Shown in pieces: positions 56,141 through 64,000 of a DNA stretch of 64,000 bases (position 1 is the first letter of the stretch; each line of letters begins with the position of its first letter). The notes under the pieces were generated by a model. It searched no databases, had not been told where the DNA came from, and worked only from the letters and a program-made list of their open reading frames with translations. The translations under genes and the position numbers were made by a program. Origin of the DNA: Lachnospiraceae bacterium MD335. GTDB taxonomy: Bacteria > Bacillota > Clostridia > Lachnospirales > Lachnospiraceae. The stretch lies in assembly GCA_000403335.2 (NCBI GenBank), contig KE159628.1, positions 661,286 to 725,285 of the forward strand, in the 5' to 3' direction.

Positions 56141-59100
56141 ATGGCAGAAAAGAAAATCGGCGCACGGATTGTAATTGATGGCGAATCTGAATTCAGAGCC
56201 AATCTGACAAGTGCAAAAGCAGCTTTAAACAAGTTTCAAAGTGAATTGAAGCTTGTTAATACAGTTTACAAAGACAATGCAGACTCGCTTGAGGCACTGC
56301 GGGAAAAACAACAGGTATATATAAATCTGCAACAGGAGCAGCGCAATAAGGTGCATCTGCTTGCGGAAATGCAGGACAAAGCTGTAAAAAAATATACGGA
56401 AGAACAGAGCATTCTAACAGGACTTGAACAAAAGAGAGAAGAGCTTAACAGCGCATTGCAAAACGCCAAAGAAACGTACGGGGAAAACAGCGAAGAGGTT
56501 AAGAAGCTGACTGCTGAGCTCAATGATGTCAATAAGCAGTATGAAGCGCAGGAAAGAGTCGTACAAAAAACGGGCGACAAAGTGAATTCATACCAAACGA
56601 GTCTTAACGGTGCACAAATGGAGCTTGAAGAGCTTAACAGTGCAGTCGCGCAGAATGAAAAGCAGCTTGAAGAAGCTGAAAAATCCGCGGACGGGTGTGC
56701 TGATGCGATGGAAGAGTACGGGAATGAGGTACAGGAGGCGTCAGACAGGACCTCCGTGTTTGCGGACGTGCTCAAAGCGGAACTTTTGGCAGCGGCGATA
56801 AAAGAAGGCATTAAGGCGATTGCGGACGGCATCAAAACAATTGCCACGGCAGCAGTGGAAACAGGCAGCAGCTTTGAAGCGTCCATGTCACAGGTTGCGG
56901 CTACAATGGGGATGACAACGGATGAGATTGCAAACGGAAGCGCGGAGTATGAGATATTGAACAAAGCTGCGCAGGACTGCGGAAAAGCAACGATGTTTTC
57001 TGCGTCACAATCGGCGGAGGCATTGAACTATCTCGCACTCGCGGGTTATGACGCCTCGAAGGCGGCGGAAACGCTCCCGAGAGTACTGAACCTTGCAGCA
57101 GCAGGAGGGCTTGACCTTGCTTATGCAAGCGATCTTGTGACAGACTCTATGGCGGCACTTGGAATGGAAACATCGGAGCTTGACAACTACATTGATGAGA
57201 TGGCGAAAACGTCCCAAAAATCCAACACTAGCGTGGCACAGCTTGGGGAGGCGACACTGGTATGCGCCGGAACGGTTTCCCTTACAGGGCAAGAACTCGA
57301 AACAATGAATACCGCACTGGGCGTACTGGCAAACAACGGACTAAAAGGCGCGGAAGGCGGGACACACCTGCGGAACGTCCTTCTATCGCTGTCAGCACCG
57401 ACGGATAAAGCTTCGGATGCCATAGATAATCTCGGACTTAAAGTATATGATTCTAAAGGAGATATGCGGGATCTGAACGATATAATGACTGACATGAATA
57501 GTCTTATGTCGAACATGACACAGGATAATAAAACAAAGCTGATAAGCACGATATTCAACAAAACGGATATTGCGGCAGTAAATGCACTGCTGAAAAGCAC
57601 TAATGGCGAATATGGAAAACTTAATGAGGAAATCAAGGACTGCTCTGGGGCAGCGCAGGCGATGGCGGATACGCTGAACGACAATCTGAGGGGCAAAGTG
57701 ACAATCCTGCAGAGCGCGCTTGAGGGGCTGGGGATAACGGCATATGACCTTTTTGACGACGAAATGAAGGAAGCTGTCGAGTCTGCGACGGACGCAGTGG
57801 GCAGATTACAGGGAGAGATTGACGAGGGTGCTTTGGGAGTCTCGCTAAGAAACATGTCAGAGGCGTTAGGAGAATTTGCCATAAATGCAGTAGGGACGGC
57901 GGAAAAAGCCCTTCCGATGCTGATAGACGGATTTACGTGGCTTTTGGAAAACGGGGAAATCGTGGCGGGGCTAATCGGGGGCGTAACGTCCGCGAAAATT
58001 GCCTACATGGTTGCGACGGAAGCGGCGACCGTGGCGCAGAAGCTTTTCAACGTGACGGCGAACGCGAATCCTTACATATTCCTTGCAACCGCGATTGCAG
58101 GTGTGATCGGTGCAGTGACACTGTACGCAAAAACGGCGGATACCTCGGTGGCACAGCTCTCGGAATCCACAAGGAAGCTGACGGATGCGTCCAAGAAGCT
58201 GAATGAGGAAACCGCTACGTCAGCGCAGAAACGCGCGGAGACAAGGGAGGGATACGAGCACGAAAAGGAAGCCTGCATGAAGCTTGCTGACGAACTGGAT
58301 GAGCTGCAGAACAAAACCACGCTTACGGCATCGGAGCAGGCAAGACAGGCGGCGATTGTTGACGAATTAAACACGGCAATCCCGGAACTGAATTTAAGCA
58401 TTGACGAACAGACCGGACTGACAAATATGTCTACGGACGCGTTGCGCGCAAATATTGAAGCGCAGATGGAACTTATGAAAACGGAAGCGGCGCGGGAGGA
58501 TCTGACAAGGATTGCGGCTGAACAGTATGAGGCAGAAAAGCTTTTAGCAGATCTCACAGAACAGCGTGCTGAGGCTATGGCAGAACTGATGTCAGTGACA
58601 CAGAAATTTTCAGAGGGAGGAGAAATAAGGTTCAGTGAGGAAGAACAGGAATCGTATGCACAGGCAGAAGAAGCAATAAAAGCATTACGTGTTCAAATAG
58701 AGGAAACAAACGGCACAATCAATGATTTAAGTACGGAATACGAACAAACAATGTCTTATATTGCAGACGGCGAGAAAGTATTGGCGGAAGCATCAGGCGG
58801 AATGGAAGGGCTTGGCGGCGCCGCATCGGACGCGGGTACCGCTATCAGCACAATGTCGGAGGAGACGCAGAAAGCGTACAATGACATGATTGACAGTCTT
58901 TCAGATACCATAAAAAATCAGATGAACCTGTTTGATGAATTTAAGGAGAAAACAAAAGTATCCGCTGATGAAATTCTGAAAAACATGCAGTCACAGGTCG
59001 ACGGCGTGTCGCAGTGGGCTGACGATATGGATACACTGGCGGACAGGGGGATTAATAAAGGGCTCCTGAAATACCTTGCCGATATGGGACCGGAAGGCGC

Positions 59101-61114
59101 GGCATATGTTGCAGCTTTTGCGCAGATGACGGACGAGGAATTAGAAAAAGCGAATGATATGTTTGTGGAATCACTAAAATTGTCCGAAGCCTCTGCGGTG
59201 AATATTGCAGATTCTTATTACGATGCAGGAGACAACGCCTCCAAAGGATATGCAAATGGCATGTTGGATGCAATAGACATAGTAAACGAGGCAGCAGGAT
59301 TGTTGGCGGAAGATACTTTAAGCACGGTTAAAAAGGGACTTGACGAACACTCACCATCAAAAAAGACGCAGGAAATAGGGAAATATTTTGATGAAGGACT
59401 GGAACGCGGCATCAGCGGAAATAAGGAAAAGATATTTAACGTAATAAAACAGCTTACAGCAGGCATGGCATCAGAAACACGACTTGGCGTAAACTCGGAA
59501 GAATTTAAAAAAGTAGGCACACAGGTAATAGAAGGACTGCGAAACGGCATAGAAGCCGGACGGAGCAGGGTACTTGATTCCGTCAGGGCATTATGTGAAA
59601 AGACAATCCAAGCGGCAAAAGACAAGCTTGACATTCATTCCCCGTCTAAGGCGTTTGCGTATCTAGGCGAAATGTCAGGAGAAGGGTATATAAGCGGTTT
59701 TGAAGGCAGCATGGAGAATATTGATACTGTAATATTGGAAAAAATGCCGGACTTTGTACTGCTTAGTGATGAAATGCGCGAAGAGTTTGACAAGATGGCA
59801 GAGAATGCCTTGTCTTTTTATGGACAAATTTTGGCGGTCGATAAGGCAATTGAATCGACAGGAGAACAATATAACGAAACAATGACGGACATTGCGGATA
59901 ATGAGGCGGTGGCAGGCGCTTGTGAAAGCATGGGAGAGCTTGGGGAAGCCGCACTGGATTCCGCCGCAAATATCACCATAATGTCAAAGGAAACGATAGA
60001 GGCGTACAAAGAAATGTATTCCTCCGTCCGTGAAAAAGTACAGGGGCAGATGGATTTGTTCTCCGAGTTTTCAAGCGAATCGAAGCTGTCAACGGAGGAT
60101 TTGCTCAACAACATGCAGTCACAGGTCACGGGAATTGCACAATGGACATATGACATCAAAACGCTTGCCGACCGCGGAATCAATCAGGGACTCCTGCAGT
60201 ATCTTGCCAATATGGGACCGACGGGCGCAGGTTATGTATCCGCGTTTGTGGACATGACGGATGAAGAACTTGACCGTGCGAACAAACTGTTTGAGACATC
60301 ACTTTTATTGCCTGATTCAACGGCAGTCATTATTACGGATTCATTCGCAAAAGCAGGCGCGGATGCGGCAAGGGGGCTTGCCGGAGGAATTACGTCGGAA
60401 ATGAAAGAAGTGGAAAATGCTTCCGCATCAATGTCGGACGGTGCGCTGGACACAGTTATAGACACACTCGATGCGCACCCTTCGTCTAAAAAAACAGAAG
60501 ATATTGGCACAAATTTTGATGAAGGACTGATAAAGGGAATCGGCGGAAGCAAAGAGGATGTCCTTAATGTGATAAGGAAACTTACAACAGAATCAGTCAC
60601 TGAAACGATGCTGGGGCTACCGCCTGCAGAATTTATAGAAATGGGGCGGAAGGTTGCGGAAGGATTACAGGCAGGGATAGAGGCGGGCGAAAGTGGAGTT
60701 ATAACAGCAATACAGTCCATGTGCAAATCCGCAATCGACACGGCAAGAACCACGCTTGACATCCATTCTCCGTCCAAAGCATTTGCATATCTTGGCGAGA
60801 TGTCGGGCAAAGGCTACATAAGCGGCTGGGAAGAAACAATGAGAAACATCAATGATGTTATAGCGGATTCACTAGCGGTTTCGCCGGAAGGGTTCCAAGG
60901 CAGCACGGGTGCAGGATTGCCGGATAACAATATGTCTGCACGCATATATACCATGTGTGAAAAAATGTATAACATTATGGTGCAGTATATGCCCGGCATG
61001 CAGAATATGCAGGTGGTGATGGATACAGGCTCCTTGATAGGCGAGATTGTTCCGGTGCTGGACAAGGAATTTGGCGAAATGGAATACGACAAAAGCAGAG
61101 GTATTTATGAATGA
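56141..61114 (+). CDS. Tail tape measure protein
   Basis: 1657 aa with AGGAGG before ATG 56141. N-terminal coiled coil (~15-185), a TP901-type core at ~240-520 (FEASMSQVAATMGMTTDEIA, YLALAGYDASKAAETLPRVL, GTHLRNVLLSLSAPTDKASD), hydrophobic helices near 590-660, then two tandem copies of a ~370-residue module (from ~895 and ~1285) each with LDxHSPSKK and LDIHSPSKAFAYLGEMSG. The protein sets tail length. Ends overlapping the Dit start by 4 bp. Confidence 0.94.
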   Translation: MAEKKIGARIVIDGESEFRANLTSAKAALNKFQSELKLVNTVYKDNADSLEALREKQQVYINLQQEQRNKVHLLAEMQDKAVKKYTEEQSILTGLEQKREELNSALQNAKETYGENSEEVKKLTAELNDVNKQYEAQERVVQKTGDKVNSYQTSLNGAQMELEELNSAVAQNEKQLEEAEKSADGCADAMEEYGNEVQEASDRTSVFADVLKAELLAAAIKEGIKAIADGIKTIATAAVETGSSFEASMSQVAATMGMTTDEIANGSAEYEILNKAAQDCGKATMFSASQSAEALNYLALAGYDASKAAETLPRVLNLAAAGGLDLAYASDLVTDSMAALGMETSELDNYIDEMAKTSQKSNTSVAQLGEATLVCAGTVSLTGQELETMNTALGVLANNGLKGAEGGTHLRNVLLSLSAPTDKASDAIDNLGLKVYDSKGDMRDLNDIMTDMNSLMSNMTQDNKTKLISTIFNKTDIAAVNALLKSTNGEYGKLNEEIKDCSGAAQAMADTLNDNLRGKVTILQSALEGLGITAYDLFDDEMKEAVESATDAVGRLQGEIDEGALGVSLRNMSEALGEFAINAVGTAEKALPMLIDGFTWLLENGEIVAGLIGGVTSAKIAYMVATEAATVAQKLFNVTANANPYIFLATAIAGVIGAVTLYAKTADTSVAQLSESTRKLTDASKKLNEETATSAQKRAETREGYEHEKEACMKLADELDELQNKTTLTASEQARQAAIVDELNTAIPELNLSIDEQTGLTNMSTDALRANIEAQMELMKTEAAREDLTRIAAEQYEAEKLLADLTEQRAEAMAELMSVTQKFSEGGEIRFSEEEQESYAQAEEAIKALRVQIEETNGTINDLSTEYEQTMSYIADGEKVLAEASGGMEGLGGAASDAGTAISTMSEETQKAYNDMIDSLSDTIKNQMNLFDEFKEKTKVSADEILKNMQSQVDGVSQWADDMDTLADRGINKGLLKYLADMGPEGAAYVAAFAQMTDEELEKANDMFVESLKLSEASAVNIADSYYDAGDNASKGYANGMLDAIDIVNEAAGLLAEDTLSTVKKGLDEHSPSKKTQEIGKYFDEGLERGISGNKEKIFNVIKQLTAGMASETRLGVNSEEFKKVGTQVIEGLRNGIEAGRSRVLDSVRALCEKTIQAAKDKLDIHSPSKAFAYLGEMSGEGYISGFEGSMENIDTVILEKMPDFVLLSDEMREEFDKMAENALSFYGQILAVDKAIESTGEQYNETMTDIADNEAVAGACESMGELGEAALDSAANITIMSKETIEAYKEMYSSVREKVQGQMDLFSEFSSESKLSTEDLLNNMQSQVTGIAQWTYDIKTLADRGINQGLLQYLANMGPTGAGYVSAFVDMTDEELDRANKLFETSLLLPDSTAVIITDSFAKAGADAARGLAGGITSEMKEVENASASMSDGALDTVIDTLDAHPSSKKTEDIGTNFDEGLIKGIGGSKEDVLNVIRKLTTESVTETMLGLPPAEFIEMGRKVAEGLQAGIEAGESGVITAIQSMCKSAIDTARTTLDIHSPSKAFAYLGEMSGKGYISGWEETMRNINDVIADSLAVSPEGFQGSTGAGLPDNNMSARIYTMCEKMYNIMVQYMPGMQNMQVVMDTGSLIGEIVPVLDKEFGEMEYDKSRGIYE
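58850..60860 (+). repeat. Internal duplication in the tape measure gene
   Basis: Two related modules of about 1.1 kb (roughly 58,850-59,740 and 59,965-60,860) share ADRGINKGLLKYLADMGPEG / ADRGINQGLLQYLANMGPTG, MTDEELEKAND / MTDEELDRANK, and HSPSKAFAYLGEMSGEGYIS / ...GKGYIS. A duplication lengthens the tape measure, and hence the tail. Confidence 0.85.
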
Positions 61115-61803
61115 CGGGCGTAAGATTTGGAAACATACACAGTTATGATAATTTGGGGCTTACGATTAACAGCGTTAAAATAACGCCGCCCAAACCCAAA
61201 ACGTACAGAATAAGCGTGCCTGCTGCAGATGCAGATATTGATATGACGCAGGCATTGACTGACGGTGATGTCAAATACGAACGGAGGACTATCACGGTTG
61301 AACTTGCCATGCTGGGAGATAACCGCGACATACAGAACAAATACAGCGAGGTCATGAACGCACTTCACGGAAAAGAGTTCGAGGAAATAGTTTTTGATGA
61401 TGACGGAAATTACTATTACACAGGAAGGGTAAGCGCGACAGCTTTAAGCAGTGAACCGCTCAAAGGCATTGTAACGGTACAATGCATAGTTGACCCGTAC
61501 AAATATGACTTTGGTGATGACTGGCTTTGGGACCCATTCAGCTTTGAGACCGGAATAATAAATGAAATGAACAGTTTGGAAGTAAACGGAACACTGGAAG
61601 TTACATATATAGGGCAAAGGAAACAATACATTCCTACAATTACGGTGACATCAGCAATGACAGTAACATTCCAAGGCAGCAGCTACAATCTGACATCAGG
61701 AAAAAATAAAATATTTGACATCAAATTCAGGGAAGGTATTAACCTGTTGACTTTCATTGGAAACGGGATTGTATCAATCGAAAATAAAGGGGGGAGTCTT
61801 TAA
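61111..61803 (+). CDS. Distal tail protein (Dit)
   Basis: 230 aa. LGLTINSVKITPPKPKTYRI, RRTITVELAMLGDNRDIQNK, DDGNYYYTGRVSATALSSEP are the Dit family signature (SPP1 gp19.1-type) at the start of the tail tip. A C-terminal galectin-like domain follows. Overlaps Tal by one base (TAATG). Confidence 0.85.
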   Translation: MTGVRFGNIHSYDNLGLTINSVKITPPKPKTYRISVPAADADIDMTQALTDGDVKYERRTITVELAMLGDNRDIQNKYSEVMNALHGKEFEEIVFDDDGNYYYTGRVSATALSSEPLKGIVTVQCIVDPYKYDFGDDWLWDPFSFETGIINEMNSLEVNGTLEVTYIGQRKQYIPTITVTSAMTVTFQGSSYNLTSGKNKIFDIKFREGINLLTFIGNGIVSIENKGGSL

Positions 61804-63758
61804 TGTACAAGGTAATATCAACACTCAATGGTATAGATCATATTCTTATGGATGTCAGGGATGAGGAATATATCCTCGGAACGCCAAAGCTCACCCTGCA
61901 GCTTAATGCGGCAGGCGTGTTTACGTTTACCATTCACCCGACGCATCCGGAGATACGCAGCATAATCCCGCTTGTGTCAATGATTAAGGTATTCAAAGTC
62001 AGCCGTGACAATACCCGCAAAAAGTGGATGTTCACAGGACGCGTAATGAGCAATGAATGCGATATTTACAATACCGGGAAAGTCAAATGCGAAGGAATAC
62101 TGGCATACCTTCTTGACAGTGTAGTATATCCTTACGAATATCAGGGAACCCCGGCGGATTATGTAAGACAGCTCATAGAATCGCATAACGCACAGGTTAA
62201 TGATGCAAAACGTTTCGAAATCAGAACGCTTGACCTGTCTGACGTGGATAGCAACAACAACATTGTCCGTGCGAACAGGAACTATCCGACGACATTTCAG
62301 GAATTAAAAACAAAAGTCCTAAAATCATTCAATGCGTACATTTCGGCGGAAGATGCTGACGGAACACTATACATTGACTGCAGCCAAAGCATTTTGCATT
62401 ATAACAGTCAATGTATCCGCTTGGGGGAAAATATCATTGATTTGAAACAGGTAAAGAGCGCGGGAGAAATCAGGACGGTGATGATTGGAATCGGCGCGGA
62501 GAATGATGACGGCAGCAGGCTTACGGTAACGGTTGAAAATGATGATGCCGTGGCAGAATACGGGCGCATCGTTGGAACCGTTGAATTCGAAGACGTAACA
62601 ACCATGCCGCAGCTGACAAAAAAGACACAGGCTCATCTTGACGGCATCATATTCACATCAAATGCCATAGAAATAAAGGCAGTGGATTTAAATATGGCGG
62701 ATGAAGAAGTTGAAGCCATAGAACTGGGTTACTGCTACGTTGAGTCTCCTTGCAATGATTTAGACCATAAGAGAATGCTTGTAAGCAAAATGGACATTTA
62801 TTTAACGCAGCCTGAAAAGAATACATTCAGCCTCGGGGCGGCAATCAAAAGCGTTACGACAAGCATATCACACGCAAGCGCGGATATAGACAGCAGGGTA
62901 AAAAGAATAGCAGGCAGCATAAGCCCCAAAATACAAAGTGCGGTAGAAAATGCAACGCAGATGATTACCGGGGCAAAAGGCGGATACGTAGTTTTAGACT
63001 GCGGGGAAAACGCAGACAGACATCCGGAACAGATACTGGTAATGGACAGTCCGGAAAAGGAAACCTCCATGAACGTAATAAGGATAAACAAAAACGGTAT
63101 CGGGTTCAGCACAAGCGGATACAATGGACCCTACGCCAATGCGTGGACAATTGATGGAAACCTTGTTGCAGACTTCATCACGGCGGGAACGATGTTTGCA
63201 GACAGAATTCGCGGCGGAACGCTTGAAATCGGAGGGGAAAAAGACGGAAGAATAACGGTACTTGATAAAGACAGCAACACGGTAGCGGCGATAGGGCGGG
63301 AAGGAGTGGATGTATTTAAAGGAAGCATACGGGGCGCGGAAATTATTGCGGGAGGCACGAATAATGCGGACGGAACAATAACCGTGCTGGATGAAAAAGG
63401 CGGTACTGTCGTGACAATAGGGAAAGACGGGCTGACAGTTATAAAAGGCAGCATATCAGGGACAACGATTATATCATCGGACGGCGAAAAGTGGATAAAG
63501 ATAAGCTCCGGAGGGATTACGATGGGAAGCGGAGAAAATACGACGGGAAAAATTAATTTCTCCACCGGCGGTTTGGAATTCCGCGGCAAAGAATTGACAT
63601 TCTGCATGGATAAAATAAAATGCGGTACATCCATGAACGCGACAAACACCAAAACAGCATACACTGGCGACATAAAATATGCCGTAAAGCAGGAAGATGA
63701 CAGTATCGGCAATGCGGTAATGAATTTCAGGAACGGTATTTTAATGCAGAATGGCTAG
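61803..63758 (+). CDS. Tail-associated protein (Tal), tail endopeptidase family
   Basis: 651 aa. YILGTPKLTLQLNAAGVFTF, MFTGRVMSNECDIYNTGKVK, CEGILAYLLDSVVYPYEYQG match the N-terminal prophage-endopeptidase-tail region. The C-terminal third carries repeated beta-strand segments (GRITVLDKDSNTVAAIGREG / GTITVLDEKGGTVVTIGKDG, ~38 aa apart), likely a beta-helix that reaches the cell surface. It opens the host wall or binds receptors. Confidence 0.85.
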   Translation: MYKVISTLNGIDHILMDVRDEEYILGTPKLTLQLNAAGVFTFTIHPTHPEIRSIIPLVSMIKVFKVSRDNTRKKWMFTGRVMSNECDIYNTGKVKCEGILAYLLDSVVYPYEYQGTPADYVRQLIESHNAQVNDAKRFEIRTLDLSDVDSNNNIVRANRNYPTTFQELKTKVLKSFNAYISAEDADGTLYIDCSQSILHYNSQCIRLGENIIDLKQVKSAGEIRTVMIGIGAENDDGSRLTVTVENDDAVAEYGRIVGTVEFEDVTTMPQLTKKTQAHLDGIIFTSNAIEIKAVDLNMADEEVEAIELGYCYVESPCNDLDHKRMLVSKMDIYLTQPEKNTFSLGAAIKSVTTSISHASADIDSRVKRIAGSISPKIQSAVENATQMITGAKGGYVVLDCGENADRHPEQILVMDSPEKETSMNVIRINKNGIGFSTSGYNGPYANAWTIDGNLVADFITAGTMFADRIRGGTLEIGGEKDGRITVLDKDSNTVAAIGREGVDVFKGSIRGAEIIAGGTNNADGTITVLDEKGGTVVTIGKDGLTVIKGSISGTTIISSDGEKWIKISSGGITMGSGENTTGKINFSTGGLEFRGKELTFCMDKIKCGTSMNATNTKTAYTGDIKYAVKQEDDSIGNAVMNFRNGILMQNG

Positions 63759-63770
63759 GAGGTATACAAC

Positions 63771-64000
63771 GTGGCAGATATAGGAAAACAATTGGAACAA
63801 ATAATGAAAGCCCGATACGGGCGTGACGTAAGGCAAAGCATACATGATGTGATTGATGCATTAAACGGCAGCGCGGAAGCAGAGAGACAGGCGGCGGAAA
63901 GAGCGCAAAGGGCATCGGAAGCAGCCCGGGAAAAGTCGGAGGAGGCACAAAGGGCATCGGAAACAGCCCGGGAAAAGTCGGAAGTGGCACAAAGGGCATC
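63771..64000 (+). CDS. Start of fibre- or baseplate-like protein (partial)
   Basis: GTG 63771 with AGGAGG 8 bp upstream. The N-terminus (ADIGKQLEQIMKARYGRDVR, QSIHDVIDALNGSAE) is seen in several phage baseplate/fibre proteins. It continues into a 42-nt tandem repeat (63903 onward) encoding AQRASEAAREKSEE, a coiled-coil rod. Truncated by the window edge. Confidence 0.72.
   Translation, partial: MADIGKQLEQIMKARYGRDVRQSIHDVIDALNGSAEAERQAAERAQRASEAAREKSEEAQRASETAREKSEVAQRA
63903..64000 (+). repeat. 42-nt coding tandem repeat (fibre coiled coil)
   Basis: Units begin at 63903, 63945 and 63987 (GCGCAAAGGGCATCGGAAGC.../GCACAAAGGGCATCGGAAAC...), each encoding 14 residues AQRASE(A/T)AREKSE(E/V). The count cannot be finished because the window ends. 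Confidence 0.85.

Noticed and set aside
56266..56964. 232-aa Ser/Ala-rich frame opposite to the tape measure gene
   Set aside because: Antisense of a coiled coil gives Ser/Leu/Cys-rich frames; no start signals.

Overview
The window looks like a low-G+C Clostridia chromosome, most likely a pectin-degrading gut Lachnospiraceae. The reasons are strong AGGAGG-type ribosome binding sites, consensus sigma-A promoters, giant secreted multi-domain pectinases with repeat-rich linkers, a PadR/HAAS module, Rpn-type nuclease relics, and an HK97-type siphovirus prophage. Species cannot be fixed from sequence reading alone.

Layout. (1) 1-2.56 kb: tail of an unidentified gene, a PadR repressor with a SEDS-like membrane protein, and a QueT-type transporter behind a preQ1-I riboswitch. 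(2) 2.7-24.5 kb: two giant secreted enzymes, a 2625-aa protein with two PL1 pectate lyase domains and CBM77-like modules, and a 3717-aa protein with CE12, CE8 and CE12 esterase domains. Together they would deacetylate, demethylate and cleave pectin outside the cell. Between them lies an AT-rich three-gene cassette headed by a (p)ppGpp-synthetase-like protein. (3) 24.5-29.3 kb: a scarred accessory region with a MobC-Rpn chimera, a regulator plus ABC transporter sharing an operator, a sigma-factor-like relic, and an Rpn nuclease gene split by a 160-bp foldback element with a 4-bp target duplication. (4) 29.5-31.2 kb: a MecA-like protein, a polysaccharide deacetylase and a small membrane protein. 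(5) 31.29-31.63 kb: three glycine tRNAs with anticodons TCC, CCC and GCC. (6) 31.6 kb to the window end: a prophage at tRNA-Gly(GCC).

The prophage runs: integrase; a secreted protein gene; HicAB; a CI-like repressor with operator repeats; an unusual array of convergent, 3'-overlapping gene pairs bounded by direct repeats; a second repressor with palindromic operators inside promoter spacers; HUH-type Rep; RNase H-like; VRR-NUC; PcfK/PcfJ-like; small genes; a sigma-like late regulator; HNH; TerS; TerL; portal; ClpP-like protease; capsid; connectors; major tail protein; a frameshifted tail chaperone pair; tape measure; Dit; Tal; and the start of a fibre-like gene. Lysis genes and the right attachment site lie beyond the window.

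The observations most worth following are the convergent-pair cassette array (35.6-37.6 kb), the foldback element that split the Rpn gene, the prophage combination of HUH Rep with PcfJ/PcfK, the -1 frameshift signal in the tail chaperone, and the alarmone-synthetase cassette.
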